Positions 7,621-16,800 of a stretch of DNA of 64,000 bases are shown one piece after another; position 1 is the stretch's first letter; each line of letters begins with the position of its first letter. The position numbers and the translations under genes are program-made. The notes beneath the pieces are model-generated. The model did not search any database and was not told the origin of the DNA. It was given only the letters and a program-made list of their open reading frames with translations. The DNA is taken from assembly GCA_041751995.1 (NCBI GenBank), contig JBGSHY010000059.1, forward strand, positions 20,528 through 84,527. Direction: 5' to 3'. The DNA is from JANMEX01 sp041751995. GTDB taxonomy: Bacteria > Pseudomonadota > Alphaproteobacteria > Rhizobiales > Rhizobiaceae.

Positions 7621-9615
7621 ATGAACGTTTCCCTGACATTTCCCGATGGATCCCTGCGCGAATATGATGCCGCGCTGACCGGCGCTCAGCTGGCCGAGGG
7701 CATTTCCAAGTCGCTGGCCAAGAAGGCCGTCGCCTATGCGTTGAACGGGGAGGTCCGCGACCTGTCCGATCCGCTTGGTGCTTCCGGCAAGATCGAGATC
7801 ATCACCCGCGAGGACAAGCGCGCGCTGGAACTGATCCGGCACGACTGCGCCCACGTGATGGCTGAAGCCGTTCAGGAATTGTTTCCGGGCACGCAGGTCA
7901 CCATCGGTCCGGTGATCGAAAACGGCTTCTACTATGATTTTGCCAAGGATACGCCGTTCACGCCGGAAGACCTGCCGGTAATTGAAAAGAAGATGCGGGA
8001 AATCATTGGCCGCAACAAGCCGTTCACCAAGGAAGTGTGGACGCGCGAGAAGGCAAAGGAAGTCTTCGCTGCCAAGGGCGAAAAGTACAAGATCGAGTTG
8101 ATCGATGCGATCAAGTCCGGCGAAGATTTGAAAATCTATGCGCAGGGCGACTGGTTTGACCTTTGCCGCGGGCCGCACATGGCTTCAACTGGCCAGATCG
8201 GCAACGCCTTCAAGCTGATGAAGGTTGCCGGCGCGTATTGGCGTGGTGATTCGAACAATCCGATGCTGTCGCGCATTTACGCGACCGCGTGGCATACGCA
8301 GGAAGAACTCGACAGCTATATCCACATGCTGGAAGAAGCAGAGAAGCGCGACCACCGAAAGCTTGGCCGCGAGATGAACCTGTTCCACTTCCAGGAGGAA
8401 GGGCCAGGCGTCGTGTTCTGGCATCCGAAGGGCTGGAAAATGTTCCAGACCCTCGTCTCCTACATGCGCCGCCGTCTTGATACGGAAGGCTATGACGAGG
8501 TCAACGCCCCGCAGATTCTCGACAAGTCGCTGTGGGAAACGTCAGGCCATTGGGGCTGGTATCAGGAGAACATGTTTGCGGTGAAATCCGCCCATGCGTT
8601 CACCCATCCGGACGATGAGGAGGCAGATCAGCGCATCTTTGCGCTGAAGCCGATGAACTGCCCCGGCCATGTGCAGATATTCAAGCACGGCCTGAAGTCC
8701 TACCGCGACCTGCCGATCAAGCTCGCAGAGTTTGGCAATGTTCACCGTTATGAACCATCCGGCGCCTTGCATGGGCTGATGCGCGTTCGCGGCTTTACCC
8801 AGGACGACGCCCATATTTTCTGCACCGAAGACCAGCTCGCCTCCGAGTGCATGCGCATCAACAATCTGATCCTGACGACCTATGCCGATTTCGGCTTCTC
8901 CGGCATTACTGTGAAGCTATCGACGCGTCCGGACAAGCGCGTTGGTTCGGACGAGAACTGGGACCATGCCGAAGAGATCATGACCAAAGTGCTCGAGCGC
9001 ATCGAGTCCGAATCGGGCGGGACGATCAAGACGATGATCAATCCGGGCGAGGGCGCTTTCTATGGTCCCAAGTTCGAATATGTCCTGCGCGACGCCATCG
9101 GCCGTGACTGGCAATGCGGTACGACCCAGGTCGACTTCAATCTGCCGGAACGGTTCGGTGCGTTCTACATTGACCAGGAATCGAACAAGAAACAGCCGGT
9201 CATGGTCCACCGCGCCATTTGCGGATCGATGGAGCGTTTCCTCGGCATCCTGATCGAAAACTTTGCCGGCCACATGCCGCTGTGGTTCGCACCGGTTCAG
9301 GTTGTCGTTGCGACCATTACCTCGGAAGCTGACGCATATGCCCAGGAAGTCCGGGCATTGCTCAAGGACGCCGGCATTCTGGCAGATGTCGATGTCCGCA
9401 ACGAAAAGATCAACTACAAGGTCCGCGAACATTCACTCGCAAAGGTTCCGGTCATTCTGGTTTGCGGAAAGCGCGAGGCGGAAGAGCGCACCGTCAACAT
9501 CCGCCGCCTTGGTTCCCGCGATCAGGCGGAGATGACGCTTGATGACGTTGTCGCCAAACTGATCGAAGAAGCCACGCCGCCGGACCTTCTGCGCAAAAAG
9601 GCAAAGCGTAACTGA
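7621..9615 (+). CDS. thrS: Threonine-tRNA ligase
   Basis: ThrRS charges tRNA-Thr with threonine. The 664-residue protein shows the full architecture: N-terminal TGS domain (about 1-62), second additional/editing domain (about 65-230) with the histidine motif near HDCAHVMAEA, the class II catalytic core (about 245-540) including MNCPGHVQIFKH with a zinc-binding cysteine, MVHRAICGSMERF, and a C-terminal anticodon-binding domain (about 550-655). The ATG follows AAGGAAG. It stands alone: the 178-base upstream gap has no visible leader structure that I can support. Confidence 0.97.
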   Translation: MNVSLTFPDGSLREYDAALTGAQLAEGISKSLAKKAVAYALNGEVRDLSDPLGASGKIEIITREDKRALELIRHDCAHVMAEAVQELFPGTQVTIGPVIENGFYYDFAKDTPFTPEDLPVIEKKMREIIGRNKPFTKEVWTREKAKEVFAAKGEKYKIELIDAIKSGEDLKIYAQGDWFDLCRGPHMASTGQIGNAFKLMKVAGAYWRGDSNNPMLSRIYATAWHTQEELDSYIHMLEEAEKRDHRKLGREMNLFHFQEEGPGVVFWHPKGWKMFQTLVSYMRRRLDTEGYDEVNAPQILDKSLWETSGHWGWYQENMFAVKSAHAFTHPDDEEADQRIFALKPMNCPGHVQIFKHGLKSYRDLPIKLAEFGNVHRYEPSGALHGLMRVRGFTQDDAHIFCTEDQLASECMRINNLILTTYADFGFSGITVKLSTRPDKRVGSDENWDHAEEIMTKVLERIESESGGTIKTMINPGEGAFYGPKFEYVLRDAIGRDWQCGTTQVDFNLPERFGAFYIDQESNKKQPVMVHRAICGSMERFLGILIENFAGHMPLWFAPVQVVVATITSEADAYAQEVRALLKDAGILADVDVRNEKINYKVREHSLAKVPVILVCGKREAEERTVNIRRLGSRDQAEMTLDDVVAKLIEEATPPDLLRKKAKRN

Positions 9616-9622
9616 ACCTGAT

Positions 9623-9651
9623 CGCCCCGGCTTCATTCAGACGCTGGGGCG
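9623..9651 (+). terminator. Weak terminator-like hairpin after thrS
   Basis: CGCCCC (9623-9628) pairs with GGGGCG (9646-9651), with partial extension inward. There is no T run after it, so it may only stabilise the 3' end or be read through. Confidence 0.35.
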
Positions 9652-9716
9652 CTTCACACGACTGTCATGTCTTTGCGGCATGCCACTGCCATCCTTTCTC
9701 GTGCTTGGGGCTCAGC

Positions 9717-10565
9717 ATGCAGTTTGATGAATTTTCCTACGCCAATCCGTCGCAACCGCGATTCAAACGTTGGCTGATCCGTTCGGTCGAAGGCCTGTCC
9801 GGCCGCAACAAGTATTTTGCCCTCTACAACATCTGGCGCAACGAAATCGTGCCAACTGGCGAGAGCGTTTTCGGACGCATGCTCGAACTGATTGACGTGC
9901 AGCTTGGCCTTGCCCAGCAATGGCCACCGAAAGATTTGCCCGAGGGTCCGTTGGTGCTGGTAGCGAACCACCCGTTCGGCATTGGCGACGGTGTCGCCGT
10001 GCTGGCGCTTGCCGAAAAACTTGGGCGGCCATTCAAAGTCCTGATCAACAATGACCTTATGAAAATCAAGGAAATGGAACCGTATGCGCTTCCGGTATCC
10101 TTCGATGAAACCAAGGAAGCTTTGGCACTGAACATGAAGACACGCCATGAGGCTGTCCGGCTGTTGAAAGCGGGGGTGACCATTGTGGTGTTTCCAGCAG
10201 GCGGTGTCGCCACTGCGCGGAAAGTGTTTGGCAAGGCCGAGGATCTGCCATGGAAAATGTTTCCAGCCAAACTTATTCAATCAGCTGGTGCTTCTGTTGT
10301 GCCCATTCATTTTGCCGGCCAGAACGGACGGCTTTTTCACTTCGTCAGCCGGTTTTCATTGACACTGCGCCTGTCCCTTCTGGTTCGTGAATTTGGCCGT
10401 CTGCGCGGGAAATCCATCGGCGTGACAATTGGCGACATGCTGCCATGGGCAGAACTGTCCGCGATTGCAGATCGTAAGGTTCTGCTCGAAATGCTTTACG
10501 ATGCGGTTTTCTCGCTGGCGCCTGCCGAAAAGTCGCGACTGCCGCTCAGCCGCCTGCGGGGATAG
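9717..10565 (+). CDS. PlsC-like lysophospholipid acyltransferase
   Basis: The protein of about 282 residues has the acyltransferase signature near residue 84: ANHPFGIGDG, a His-x5-Asp form typical of hemolysin/ornithine-lipid type acyltransferases. The second block is FPAGGVATARK and the third VVPIHFAGQNG. It probably transfers an acyl chain to a lyso-lipid at the inner membrane; the acceptor is unknown. The ATG at 9717 is preferred over an in-frame TTG at 9705. Its last 20 bases overlap the end of the convergent secreted-protein gene. Confidence 0.82.
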   Translation: MQFDEFSYANPSQPRFKRWLIRSVEGLSGRNKYFALYNIWRNEIVPTGESVFGRMLELIDVQLGLAQQWPPKDLPEGPLVLVANHPFGIGDGVAVLALAEKLGRPFKVLINNDLMKIKEMEPYALPVSFDETKEALALNMKTRHEAVRLLKAGVTIVVFPAGGVATARKVFGKAEDLPWKMFPAKLIQSAGASVVPIHFAGQNGRLFHFVSRFSLTLRLSLLVREFGRLRGKSIGVTIGDMLPWAELSAIADRKVLLEMLYDAVFSLAPAEKSRLPLSRLRG

Positions 10566-11514
10566 GCTCCGGCGTTTGGACTGTCTGGGTGACCAACACT
10601 TCAACGTCCTGGTTCTTGCCTGGAACGACCTTGAAATCGCGCTGGAACAGTTTGTCCTTGTTCTTGGCGATTACCGTATAGTCGCCTTCAGCCAGCACCA
10701 TCGAAGCAAATGCGCCAACACTTTCCTTGATAACTTCACCGGATGGATTGATCACTGACCAGGCCGTGTCTGCCAAAGCCTCGCCGCCGGCTTCGCGGAC
10801 CAGTTTCATGGTCAATTCAGCGGCCTTGTGCTCGACAGTCGCCTCGGTCAGCTTACCAGCTTCAACGCGCAGGTCTGCGCGGATGATCGCGTTCTCGGAG
10901 CCATAGTTTGAGACGATGTGGTAGGTGCCGGAGTTCAAGCGGATGATGTCTTCGGGCTTGGCATCCGGCAATATGAGTGCCCGCTCGCCGTCCGTCTGCT
11001 CTTCGCCGGAATAGATGGAGAAGCGAAGCTTGTTGCGCGGGATGCGCACACCGCCGGACAAGACCGCGTTCAGCTTCAACCCGCCGGCATCCAGAACAAG
11101 GATTTCTTCGCGGTTGTCGGTCGTAATGGTGATCCGCTTGGTGATCCCCGCGCGCCCGAATGCTGCGTGAACAAGATAGCTGCCAGGCTCCAATGCAAAG
11201 CGCGTCGTTCCGCCATTGGCGGTGGCAATCAGCGGCAACTTGCCGTCATCATTCGGATCGGGCTTGAATATCCGCCATACCAGGCCTTCCTGCAGCAAGT
11301 CGTCAGCTTCTGAAAGTTTTGCCGCCAGTGTCAATTCGCGCATGTTGGTGGGGACAGCCGTTTCGCTTTTTGTTGAAGGCGCATAACTGTTAACGCCCGG
11401 CAGAACCAGCTTTGGCAACTTCAACGTTTGCTGTGCATTCGCACCGCCACCCACCGACAGAGCAGCAGCAAAAAGTCCGAAAACACAAGTTCTGATCCGG
11501 CGGTGCAGGTTCAT
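10546..11514 (-). CDS. Secreted protein with beta-sandwich repeats
   Basis: The product of about 322 residues begins with a clear signal peptide ending in GGGANAQQ. The remainder contains repeated segments in which a short sequence with a conserved GxY or GSYLV/GTYHIV/GDYTVIAK core recurs (about residues 85-110, 180-200 and 270-290). These look like small beta-sandwich or carboxypeptidase-regulatory-like repeats. I do not recognise the family by name. It is probably periplasmic. The start at 11514 (MNLHRRIRTC) gives the natural signal peptide; the longer frame adds a cysteine-rich stretch with no secretory logic. It converges on the acyltransferase gene and overlaps it. Confidence 0.7.
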   Translation of the reverse strand: MNLHRRIRTCVFGLFAAALSVGGGANAQQTLKLPKLVLPGVNSYAPSTKSETAVPTNMRELTLAAKLSEADDLLQEGLVWRIFKPDPNDDGKLPLIATANGGTTRFALEPGSYLVHAAFGRAGITKRITITTDNREEILVLDAGGLKLNAVLSGGVRIPRNKLRFSIYSGEEQTDGERALILPDAKPEDIIRLNSGTYHIVSNYGSENAIIRADLRVEAGKLTEATVEHKAAELTMKLVREAGGEALADTAWSVINPSGEVIKESVGAFASMVLAEGDYTVIAKNKDKLFQRDFKVVPGKNQDVEVLVTQTVQTPEPIPAGG

Positions 11515-11606
11515 GCAGACAGTCAACTCCGAACAGGCGGCGATTTCATGGCAGAAGGCGCTGTTTTCACCTGACAATTCGTGCTTGGTTTCCCATATGT
11601 CGCAGC

Positions 11607-12215
11607 ATGCTGCAAACGGGAATCGCAATCTTGAATCAATCCGCCATCGACTTTCTCCTCTCGCGCAAATCCGCCCCCATTTCTGTCATTCATGAACCTG
11701 CGCCAAATGACGCGGAACTCGATGCCATGATCCGGATCGCCACGCGGGTTCCAGATCACGGTTTGCTGGAGCCGTGGCGCTTCATTGTATACCGGGGCGC
11801 AGTGAGGCAGAGGATCGGCGAATTTTTCGCCATGCGGGCAGGGGAGATTGAAGGCGAGTTGCCCCCGCAGCGCATCGAGCAGGAAAAGGCCCGCTTTACT
11901 CGTGCCCCGCTGGTCATCGGCGTCGTGTCCGTTCCGAAGGAGCATCCGCGCATTCCGTATTGGGAGAAATTCCTCTCCGGCGGCAATGCTGCCTTTGCGC
12001 TGGTTTTGGCCGCGCACGCCTATGGCTACAACGCCAATTGGGTTTCAAACTGGTACGCTGACGACGCGCCAAGCCGCGCCTTCCTTGGCCTTGCTCCCGA
12101 AGAGCGTGTCATCGGCTTTGTCCACATCGGCACTGTTGATGTTAAAGTACCTGACCGGCCTCGCCCGGAACCGGAAAACGTGATGTCCGAGTACAGCGGA
12201 CCCTGGCAAGGCTGA
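11607..12215 (+). CDS. Nitroreductase family flavoprotein (YdjA-like)
   Basis: The 202-residue protein fits the short nitroreductase class, FMN-dependent NAD(P)H enzymes that act as dimers. Visible hallmarks are DFLLSRKSAP (FMN-phosphate region), the RVPDHGLLEPWRF motif, and the later GYNANWVSN and APEERVIGFVHIG segments. A TTG at 11631 is a possible alternative start close to the conserved region. The gene is followed after 3 bases by a flavin reductase gene, so the two are very likely co-transcribed and may form a flavin-linked redox pair. The substrate is unknown. Confidence 0.85.
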   Translation: MLQTGIAILNQSAIDFLLSRKSAPISVIHEPAPNDAELDAMIRIATRVPDHGLLEPWRFIVYRGAVRQRIGEFFAMRAGEIEGELPPQRIEQEKARFTRAPLVIGVVSVPKEHPRIPYWEKFLSGGNAAFALVLAAHAYGYNANWVSNWYADDAPSRAFLGLAPEERVIGFVHIGTVDVKVPDRPRPEPENVMSEYSGPWQG

Positions 12216-12218
12216 GCC

Positions 12219-12836
12219 ATGTTCTACGAACCCGAGAAGCGCAACCACGGGCTGCCGCATGATCCGTTCAAGGCGCTTGTCGCGCCACGTCCGATCGGCT
12301 GGATCTCAACCCGCTCGACTGACGGGCGTCTCAACCTTGCGCCTTATTCGTATTTCAACGCGCTGAGCGACGATCCATGGCTCGTGGCTTTCGCTTCAGG
12401 CGGCAAGAAAGACTCGATGAGTTTTGCCGCCGAAAGCGGAGAATTTGTTGTCAACATTGTCACGCAAAAGCTGATGGCCGCCATGGTCAGGACGTCTGTT
12501 GATGCTCCGCGCGGGGTCAGCGAATTCACCTATGCAGGACTGGAACCGGAAACGTCCACGCTGGTTGCCGCACCGCGGGTCAACGGCATAGCCGCAGCAC
12601 TCGAATGCAAGGTGACCGAAGTCATCGAACCCAAACTGTTGTCCGGCGCGAAATCCGGAATCCAGATGGTCATCGGTGAAGTCATCGGCGTTCACATTGA
12701 TGAAGAAATGCTCACAAATGGCTTTTTTGATTATGAAAAAGCCGGACTGGTGTCCAGGCTCGGATATCTGGACTATGCCATTGTCGGTCCGACATTTCAG
12801 ATGAAGCGCCCCAAATGGAGCGAGCGTAAGCAGTGA
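12219..12836 (+). CDS. Flavin reductase family protein (flavoredoxin-like)
   Basis: The 205-residue protein has the split-barrel FMN-binding fold of the flavin reductase-like family: ALVAPRPIGWISTRS near residue 20, LNLAPYSYFNALSDDP, and KDSMSF with NIVT. It may supply reduced flavin or act as an FMN-dependent oxidoreductase. It lies 3 bases after the nitroreductase gene. It converges on a lipoprotein gene, with a 19-base gap. The specific reaction cannot be fixed from sequence. Confidence 0.85.
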   Translation: MFYEPEKRNHGLPHDPFKALVAPRPIGWISTRSTDGRLNLAPYSYFNALSDDPWLVAFASGGKKDSMSFAAESGEFVVNIVTQKLMAAMVRTSVDAPRGVSEFTYAGLEPETSTLVAAPRVNGIAAALECKVTEVIEPKLLSGAKSGIQMVIGEVIGVHIDEEMLTNGFFDYEKAGLVSRLGYLDYAIVGPTFQMKRPKWSERKQ

Positions 12837-12855
12837 ACCTTCAAAACTGCCTTGC

Positions 12856-13413
12856 TTATTTCGGCAGTTCGCACCGCACATATTCAACTGGCTTCGCACC
12901 CGGCTTGTTGATGACTTGCAGGCCGCCGATTGCTGTTGTCAGCAATGAAATCTGCCGGGATGATGTCTCACCTTCGGCTTTGCAAGTTGCCTGAACCGAA
13001 ACAGGATTTGACGACGGCGGTGACGCATTGATTGCGCAGTTTTCTTCGAATTGGCGGATCGACTTGATCGTTATGACCGCAAACCCGTCGTAAGGCGCCT
13101 GATCAATCTTCGCGCACCCTGCATCATCTGCTGCCCAGGCGCCAATATAAGAAATCTTGGATGCCTTTGTGTCATGCAACGCCGCCTCGAGTGTATCTGG
13201 CGCAAGTTTGGCCGCTGGCTGCAGCAGGGCTGTCACTGCGTCCGTCTCGTTCAACGGCGCTATCTCGCCATTTTCGGACGCTGCCTGGGGCTTGGGTGTC
13301 GTGTCAGCCGTCACACCGTCACCGACATTAGCAGTGGTGCAGGATGAAAAAACCGAAATCGCCAATAGGCAGACTGGCATAAAAATGCGGAAGGAGGCGG
13401 CGCGCATTGTCAA
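12856..13413 (-). CDS. Lipoprotein, AprI/Inh-like
   Basis: The 185-residue product begins with a lipoprotein signal (VFSSC, lipid-modified Cys about residue 25). After a low-complexity linker, the C-terminal half carries YIGAWAADDAGCAKID, YDGFAVITIKSIRQFEENC and a final RCEL. This is a small disulfide-bearing beta-barrel resembling the protease-inhibitor (AprI/Inh) fold found in rhizobial hypothetical lipoproteins. It is probably anchored in the outer membrane on the periplasmic side. Protease inhibition is a guess from the fold; no partner protease gene is adjacent. A start at 13407 is equally possible. Confidence 0.6.
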   Translation of the reverse strand: MTMRAASFRIFMPVCLLAISVFSSCTTANVGDGVTADTTPKPQAASENGEIAPLNETDAVTALLQPAAKLAPDTLEAALHDTKASKISYIGAWAADDAGCAKIDQAPYDGFAVITIKSIRQFEENCAINASPPSSNPVSVQATCKAEGETSSRQISLLTTAIGGLQVINKPGAKPVEYVRCELPK

Positions 13414-13524
13414 AAAATCCCTGAGTCGTGTTCGATTTGTTCCCCAAAAGAGAGGGACGCCACTGGCATTGGCCTGTCAATACGCTGCGGACGGCGCACT
13501 GCTGTAAACCACAATTGACGGCAC

Positions 13525-14415
13525 TTACAGATGCGGCGTTTTTGAGCGGCCTTCCAGATAGACGACCGCCAGGCCACTTGCGAGAATGAGCAACATGCCC
13601 ACGGTGGCGAGGCTGTTTGGCACGTCACCAAAGATGACGAAGCCAAGTGCAACTGCCCAGATCATGAACGAGTAATAAAACGGTGCGACCGCTTGGGCCT
13701 GCGCATGTTTGAACGCGAGAAACGTGAACATGTGACCGACAGTGACCAGCAGGCCGGTGCAAAGCGACAAAAGCAAGTGTTTGGCGGAGGGCGTTACCCA
13801 GGTTTCAAATACCAGACCACCCAATGCAGCTGCGATCATCACAAGGCCGTTGGTGACAAATGTCGAAACAAGCACTGGCGTTGTGGACGGGATGCGCCGT
13901 CCGACAAGGTCGCGCAGGGCCGCGAAAAATGCTGCCGCAAACGCCAGCAAAGCAAAGGGCGACGTCGAGCCAAAGCCCGGTTGCGCGACCAGCAACGCTC
14001 CGGCAAAACCTGCAACGACCAGCAGCCAGCGCAGGCTGTCGATCTTTTCGCGATGAAAGACCGCCATGCCGACCAATATGAGCATTGGCAGTATCTGGAA
14101 GATGGCCGTGACGTGGCCAATCGGTGCGTTGGCCAATGCCAGGATGAAGGTCAGGATCGCCATGACTTCAAGCATGCCGCGGGCGAACACGAACCTGTTC
14201 AAGGCCAGCGGCAAATCCTTCCAATGGCCAAGCATGGTCAATAGCGGAATTGCCCAAACGAAGGCAAAAACCCCGCGCAGGAACAGCGTCTGATATGGCG
14301 GCGTGTCCGCCATGATCAGTTTCATCATGCTGTCATTGAGTACAAAGCTCCCTGCGCCAATGAGCATGTAAAGTATGCCGCGCAGGTTTGACTTGCCGCC
14401 CGGCAGGATTTCCAT
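13525..14415 (-). CDS. DMT-superfamily (EamA) transporter
   Basis: This inner-membrane protein of 296 residues shows ten hydrophobic helices arranged as two EamA repeats of five, the usual form for DMT exporters. The first repeat opens with RGILYMLIGAGSFVLNDSMMK, and the second begins near LAFAAAFFAALRDLVGRR. Rhizobial relatives export metabolites, but the substrate cannot be predicted. It starts 8 bases after the stop of the upstream formaldehyde dehydrogenase gene, so the two could be transcribed together. Confidence 0.85.
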   Translation of the reverse strand: MEILPGGKSNLRGILYMLIGAGSFVLNDSMMKLIMADTPPYQTLFLRGVFAFVWAIPLLTMLGHWKDLPLALNRFVFARGMLEVMAILTFILALANAPIGHVTAIFQILPMLILVGMAVFHREKIDSLRWLLVVAGFAGALLVAQPGFGSTSPFALLAFAAAFFAALRDLVGRRIPSTTPVLVSTFVTNGLVMIAAALGGLVFETWVTPSAKHLLLSLCTGLLVTVGHMFTFLAFKHAQAQAVAPFYYSFMIWAVALGFVIFGDVPNSLATVGMLLILASGLAVVYLEGRSKTPHL

Positions 14416-14423
14416 GTGCCGGT

Positions 14424-15536
14424 TCAGAACGTCACGACGGAGCGGATCGATTTGCCTTCGTGCATCAGGTCAAAGGCCGTGTTGATTTCGGTCAGCGGCA
14501 TGGTGTGGGTGATGAGATCATCAATGTTGATCTTGCCGTCCATGTACCAGTCGACAATCTTAGGTACGTCCGTACGGCCGCGCGCGCCGCCAAAGGCCGA
14601 GCCTTTCCAGATGCGTCCGGTGACCAACTGGAACGGGCGGGTCGAAATTTCCGTCCCCGAAGGCGCGACGCCGATGATGATGGATTCGCCCCAGCCGCGA
14701 TGGCAGCATTCCAAGGCTTGCCGCATTGTGTGGATGTTGCCAATGCATTCGAACGAATAATCCGCGCCGCCGTCGGTCAGATCCTGAATGGCCGACACCA
14801 CCTTGTCGCGGCCGACAACATCCGGATTGACGAAGTGGGTCATGCCGAATTTTTTAGCCATTTCGACCTTGGACGGGTTGAGATCAACGCCGATGATCTT
14901 GTCCGCTCCAACCATGCGCGCGCCCTGAATGACGTTGAGCCCTATGCCGCCGAGACCGAACACCACAACATTGGAACCCGGCCTCACTTTGGCCGTGTAG
15001 ATGACCGCGCCAATGCCGGTTGTGACGCCGCAGCCAATGTAGCAAATCTTGTCGAATGGTGCGTCTTCGCGGACTTTGGCCAGCGCGATTTCGGGCAAAA
15101 CGGTAAAGTTCGAGAAGGTCGAACAGCCCATGTAGTGAAACACTTCGCCGCCATCACACGAAAAGCGCGATGTCTGGTCCGGCATCAGGCCTTGGCCCTG
15201 GGTTGCCCGGATCGAGGTGCAGAGGTTCGAGCGCTGTGACAGGCAGGTTTTGCACGAGCGGCACTCCGGCGTGTAAAGCGGGATGACATGATCGCCCGGT
15301 TTGACCGACGTCACGCCAGCGCCAACTTCGCGGACGATGCCCGCACCTTCGTGGCCCAAGATTGCTGGAAATTTCCCCTCCGAATCAAGACCTGACAATG
15401 TGTAGGCGTCGGTATGGCAGACACCGGTCGCCATTATTTCAACCAGCACTTCGCCTGCCTTTGGCCCGCCTATGTCAATTGTTTCAATGGTCAGAGGCTT
15501 GTTGGCTTCCCAGGCAACGGCTGCGCGCGACTTCAT
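14424..15536 (-). CDS. frmA: S-(hydroxymethyl)glutathione dehydrogenase
   Basis: This is a class III, zinc-dependent alcohol dehydrogenase of 370 residues that oxidises the formaldehyde-glutathione adduct to S-formylglutathione and also acts on S-nitrosoglutathione. Visible features are the catalytic zinc ligand region VCHTDAYTLSG with GHEGAGIV, the structural zinc cysteines in CRSCKTCLSQRSNLC, the NAD-binding GLGGIGLNVI and the closing RSVVTF. The start is clear. No fghA/frmB partner is next to it; the downstream gene is the DMT exporter. Confidence 0.95.
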   Translation of the reverse strand: MKSRAAVAWEANKPLTIETIDIGGPKAGEVLVEIMATGVCHTDAYTLSGLDSEGKFPAILGHEGAGIVREVGAGVTSVKPGDHVIPLYTPECRSCKTCLSQRSNLCTSIRATQGQGLMPDQTSRFSCDGGEVFHYMGCSTFSNFTVLPEIALAKVREDAPFDKICYIGCGVTTGIGAVIYTAKVRPGSNVVVFGLGGIGLNVIQGARMVGADKIIGVDLNPSKVEMAKKFGMTHFVNPDVVGRDKVVSAIQDLTDGGADYSFECIGNIHTMRQALECCHRGWGESIIIGVAPSGTEISTRPFQLVTGRIWKGSAFGGARGRTDVPKIVDWYMDGKINIDDLITHTMPLTEINTAFDLMHEGKSIRSVVTF

Positions 15537-15727
15537 CTATGATTCCTCCCGGCAAATTTTTATTGCCAAAGCTTAACCAAACGAAATTGGTCTGGAAACC
15601 CGAGAATTTGTGATAGTTTTCGAACCCAAACAGCCGTTGGCGTAGGTTTGATTCAAGACAATGACCGCATTTGCGGTTCTTGTATCAATCCTTCCAACGG
15701 CCAAGGTCCGGAACAGGAGGAGTCACC

Positions 15728-16564
15728 ATGTCGTTCAAGACCATTCTCAGCGTTATCGGAATGAACCAAGGCAACCGCGACCTGGAGCTTGCCTCCGAGA
15801 TTTGCCGCGAGGCCAACGCTCATATGTCGGTGCTGGTTGTTTCGCCTGCCGCCGCCGTGCCAATCGGCACCTATGCCGATGTGGTCTCTGATGCATGGTA
15901 TGTCGAACGACAGCGTGACGCCAAGAAGTTGAAAGCGCGCGCCGAAGAAGTCACACAGCTCATAGACGGCAAGGAACTATCAACCGACATCACCAGCGAG
16001 TATGCCGAAACCGCGCTGATCGGCGATGTCATCGGTCGGCGCGCCCGCTATGCCGACCTGACATTGTTTGGTCCGAGCCTATTGGCGGACGAAGCCCTAA
16101 CCGACAATGCGCTGGACGGCGCACTGTTCCGTTCGGGACGCCCTGTGCTGATGGTGCCGGAAAAAACCAAGGCGACTTTGAAGCCGAAGGCGGTCAGCAT
16201 CGCCTGGGATGGCAGCCTTGAAGCTGCCCGGGCCGTCGCTGCTGCGATGGACCTGCTGATCGCGGCCGACGATGTGCGGATCGTCATGGTAGATCCTGTT
16301 GCGGGCGAGGGTGGTCATGGTGCTGAGCCCGGCTCAGATCTCGCCGCCTATCTGTCGAGGCAGGGGATCAAGCTCACTGTGGACCGCTTGGCATCTGCAG
16401 GTCATTCCGTGTCGGATGTGCTTGCGCAGCATGCGCTCGACAACAAGGTCGAACTCATGGTCATGGGCGCCTACGGCCATTCACGGCTTCGCGAGCGCAT
16501 CTTTGGCGGTGTGACGCGTTCCATGCTGCACCGGGTTACACTGCCGATTCTGATGGCGCACTAG
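15728..16564 (+). CDS. Double universal stress protein
   Basis: The protein of 278 residues contains two Usp-like halves. The C-terminal half has the nucleotide-binding signature GAYGHSRLRERIFGG (G-x2-G-x9-G) followed by VTRSMLHR; the N-terminal half lacks a clear copy. Such tandem proteins bind ATP and are induced by starvation or oxidative stress. The start at 15728 (MSFKTIL) follows AGGAGG at good spacing; the frame extends 57 bases upstream, but without a ribosome site. The gene ends with a strong terminator and is divergent from frmA. Confidence 0.88.
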   Translation: MSFKTILSVIGMNQGNRDLELASEICREANAHMSVLVVSPAAAVPIGTYADVVSDAWYVERQRDAKKLKARAEEVTQLIDGKELSTDITSEYAETALIGDVIGRRARYADLTLFGPSLLADEALTDNALDGALFRSGRPVLMVPEKTKATLKPKAVSIAWDGSLEAARAVAAAMDLLIAADDVRIVMVDPVAGEGGHGAEPGSDLAAYLSRQGIKLTVDRLASAGHSVSDVLAQHALDNKVELMVMGAYGHSRLRERIFGGVTRSMLHRVTLPILMAH

Positions 16565-16592
16565 ACCATTTTCATTGGGCGGGGGCGTCCAG

Positions 16593-16646
16593 ACACCCGG
16601 CAGCCTGTGGCAGGGGGGCAGCCGGGTGTGTTAGTTTTAGGTTTTC
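16593..16646 (+). terminator. Rho-independent terminator of the usp gene
   Basis: ACACCCGGC (16593-16601) pairs perfectly with GCCGGGTGT (16621-16629), and the T-rich tail GTTAGTTTTAGGTTTT follows. It lies 28 bases after the stop codon and insulates the tRNA gene downstream. Confidence 0.8.
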
Positions 16647-16710
16647 CTATCCGGAATCTGGCAATTGAACCTTGATCGGCGCGCATTTTCTCGCCATAAG
16701 CCCGTTCAAT

Positions 16711-16800
16711 GGAAGGGTGGCCGAGTGGTTTAAGGCAACGGTCTTGAAAACCGTCGTGCGGGAAACCGTACCGTGGGTTCGAATCCCACCCCTTCCGCCA
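16711..16800 (+). tRNA. tRNA-Ser (anticodon TGA)
   Basis: These 90 bases fold as a class II tRNA with the encoded 3' CCA. The acceptor arm GGAAGGG pairs with CCCTTCC, followed by discriminator G and CCA. The anticodon loop is CTTGAAA, giving anticodon TGA, which reads UCN serine codons. There is a long variable arm (around CGTGCGGGAAACCGTACCG) and a T loop GGTTCGAATCC. All diagnostic elements of a serine tRNA are present. It borders a gene-poor stretch, and tRNA-Ser genes are common integration sites. Confidence 0.97.

Noticed and set aside
16711..16800. Integrated element with a duplicated tRNA-Ser end
   Set aside because: No second copy of the tRNA 3' end and no integrase gene were found in the following 3 kb, so only a weak islet suggestion is kept.
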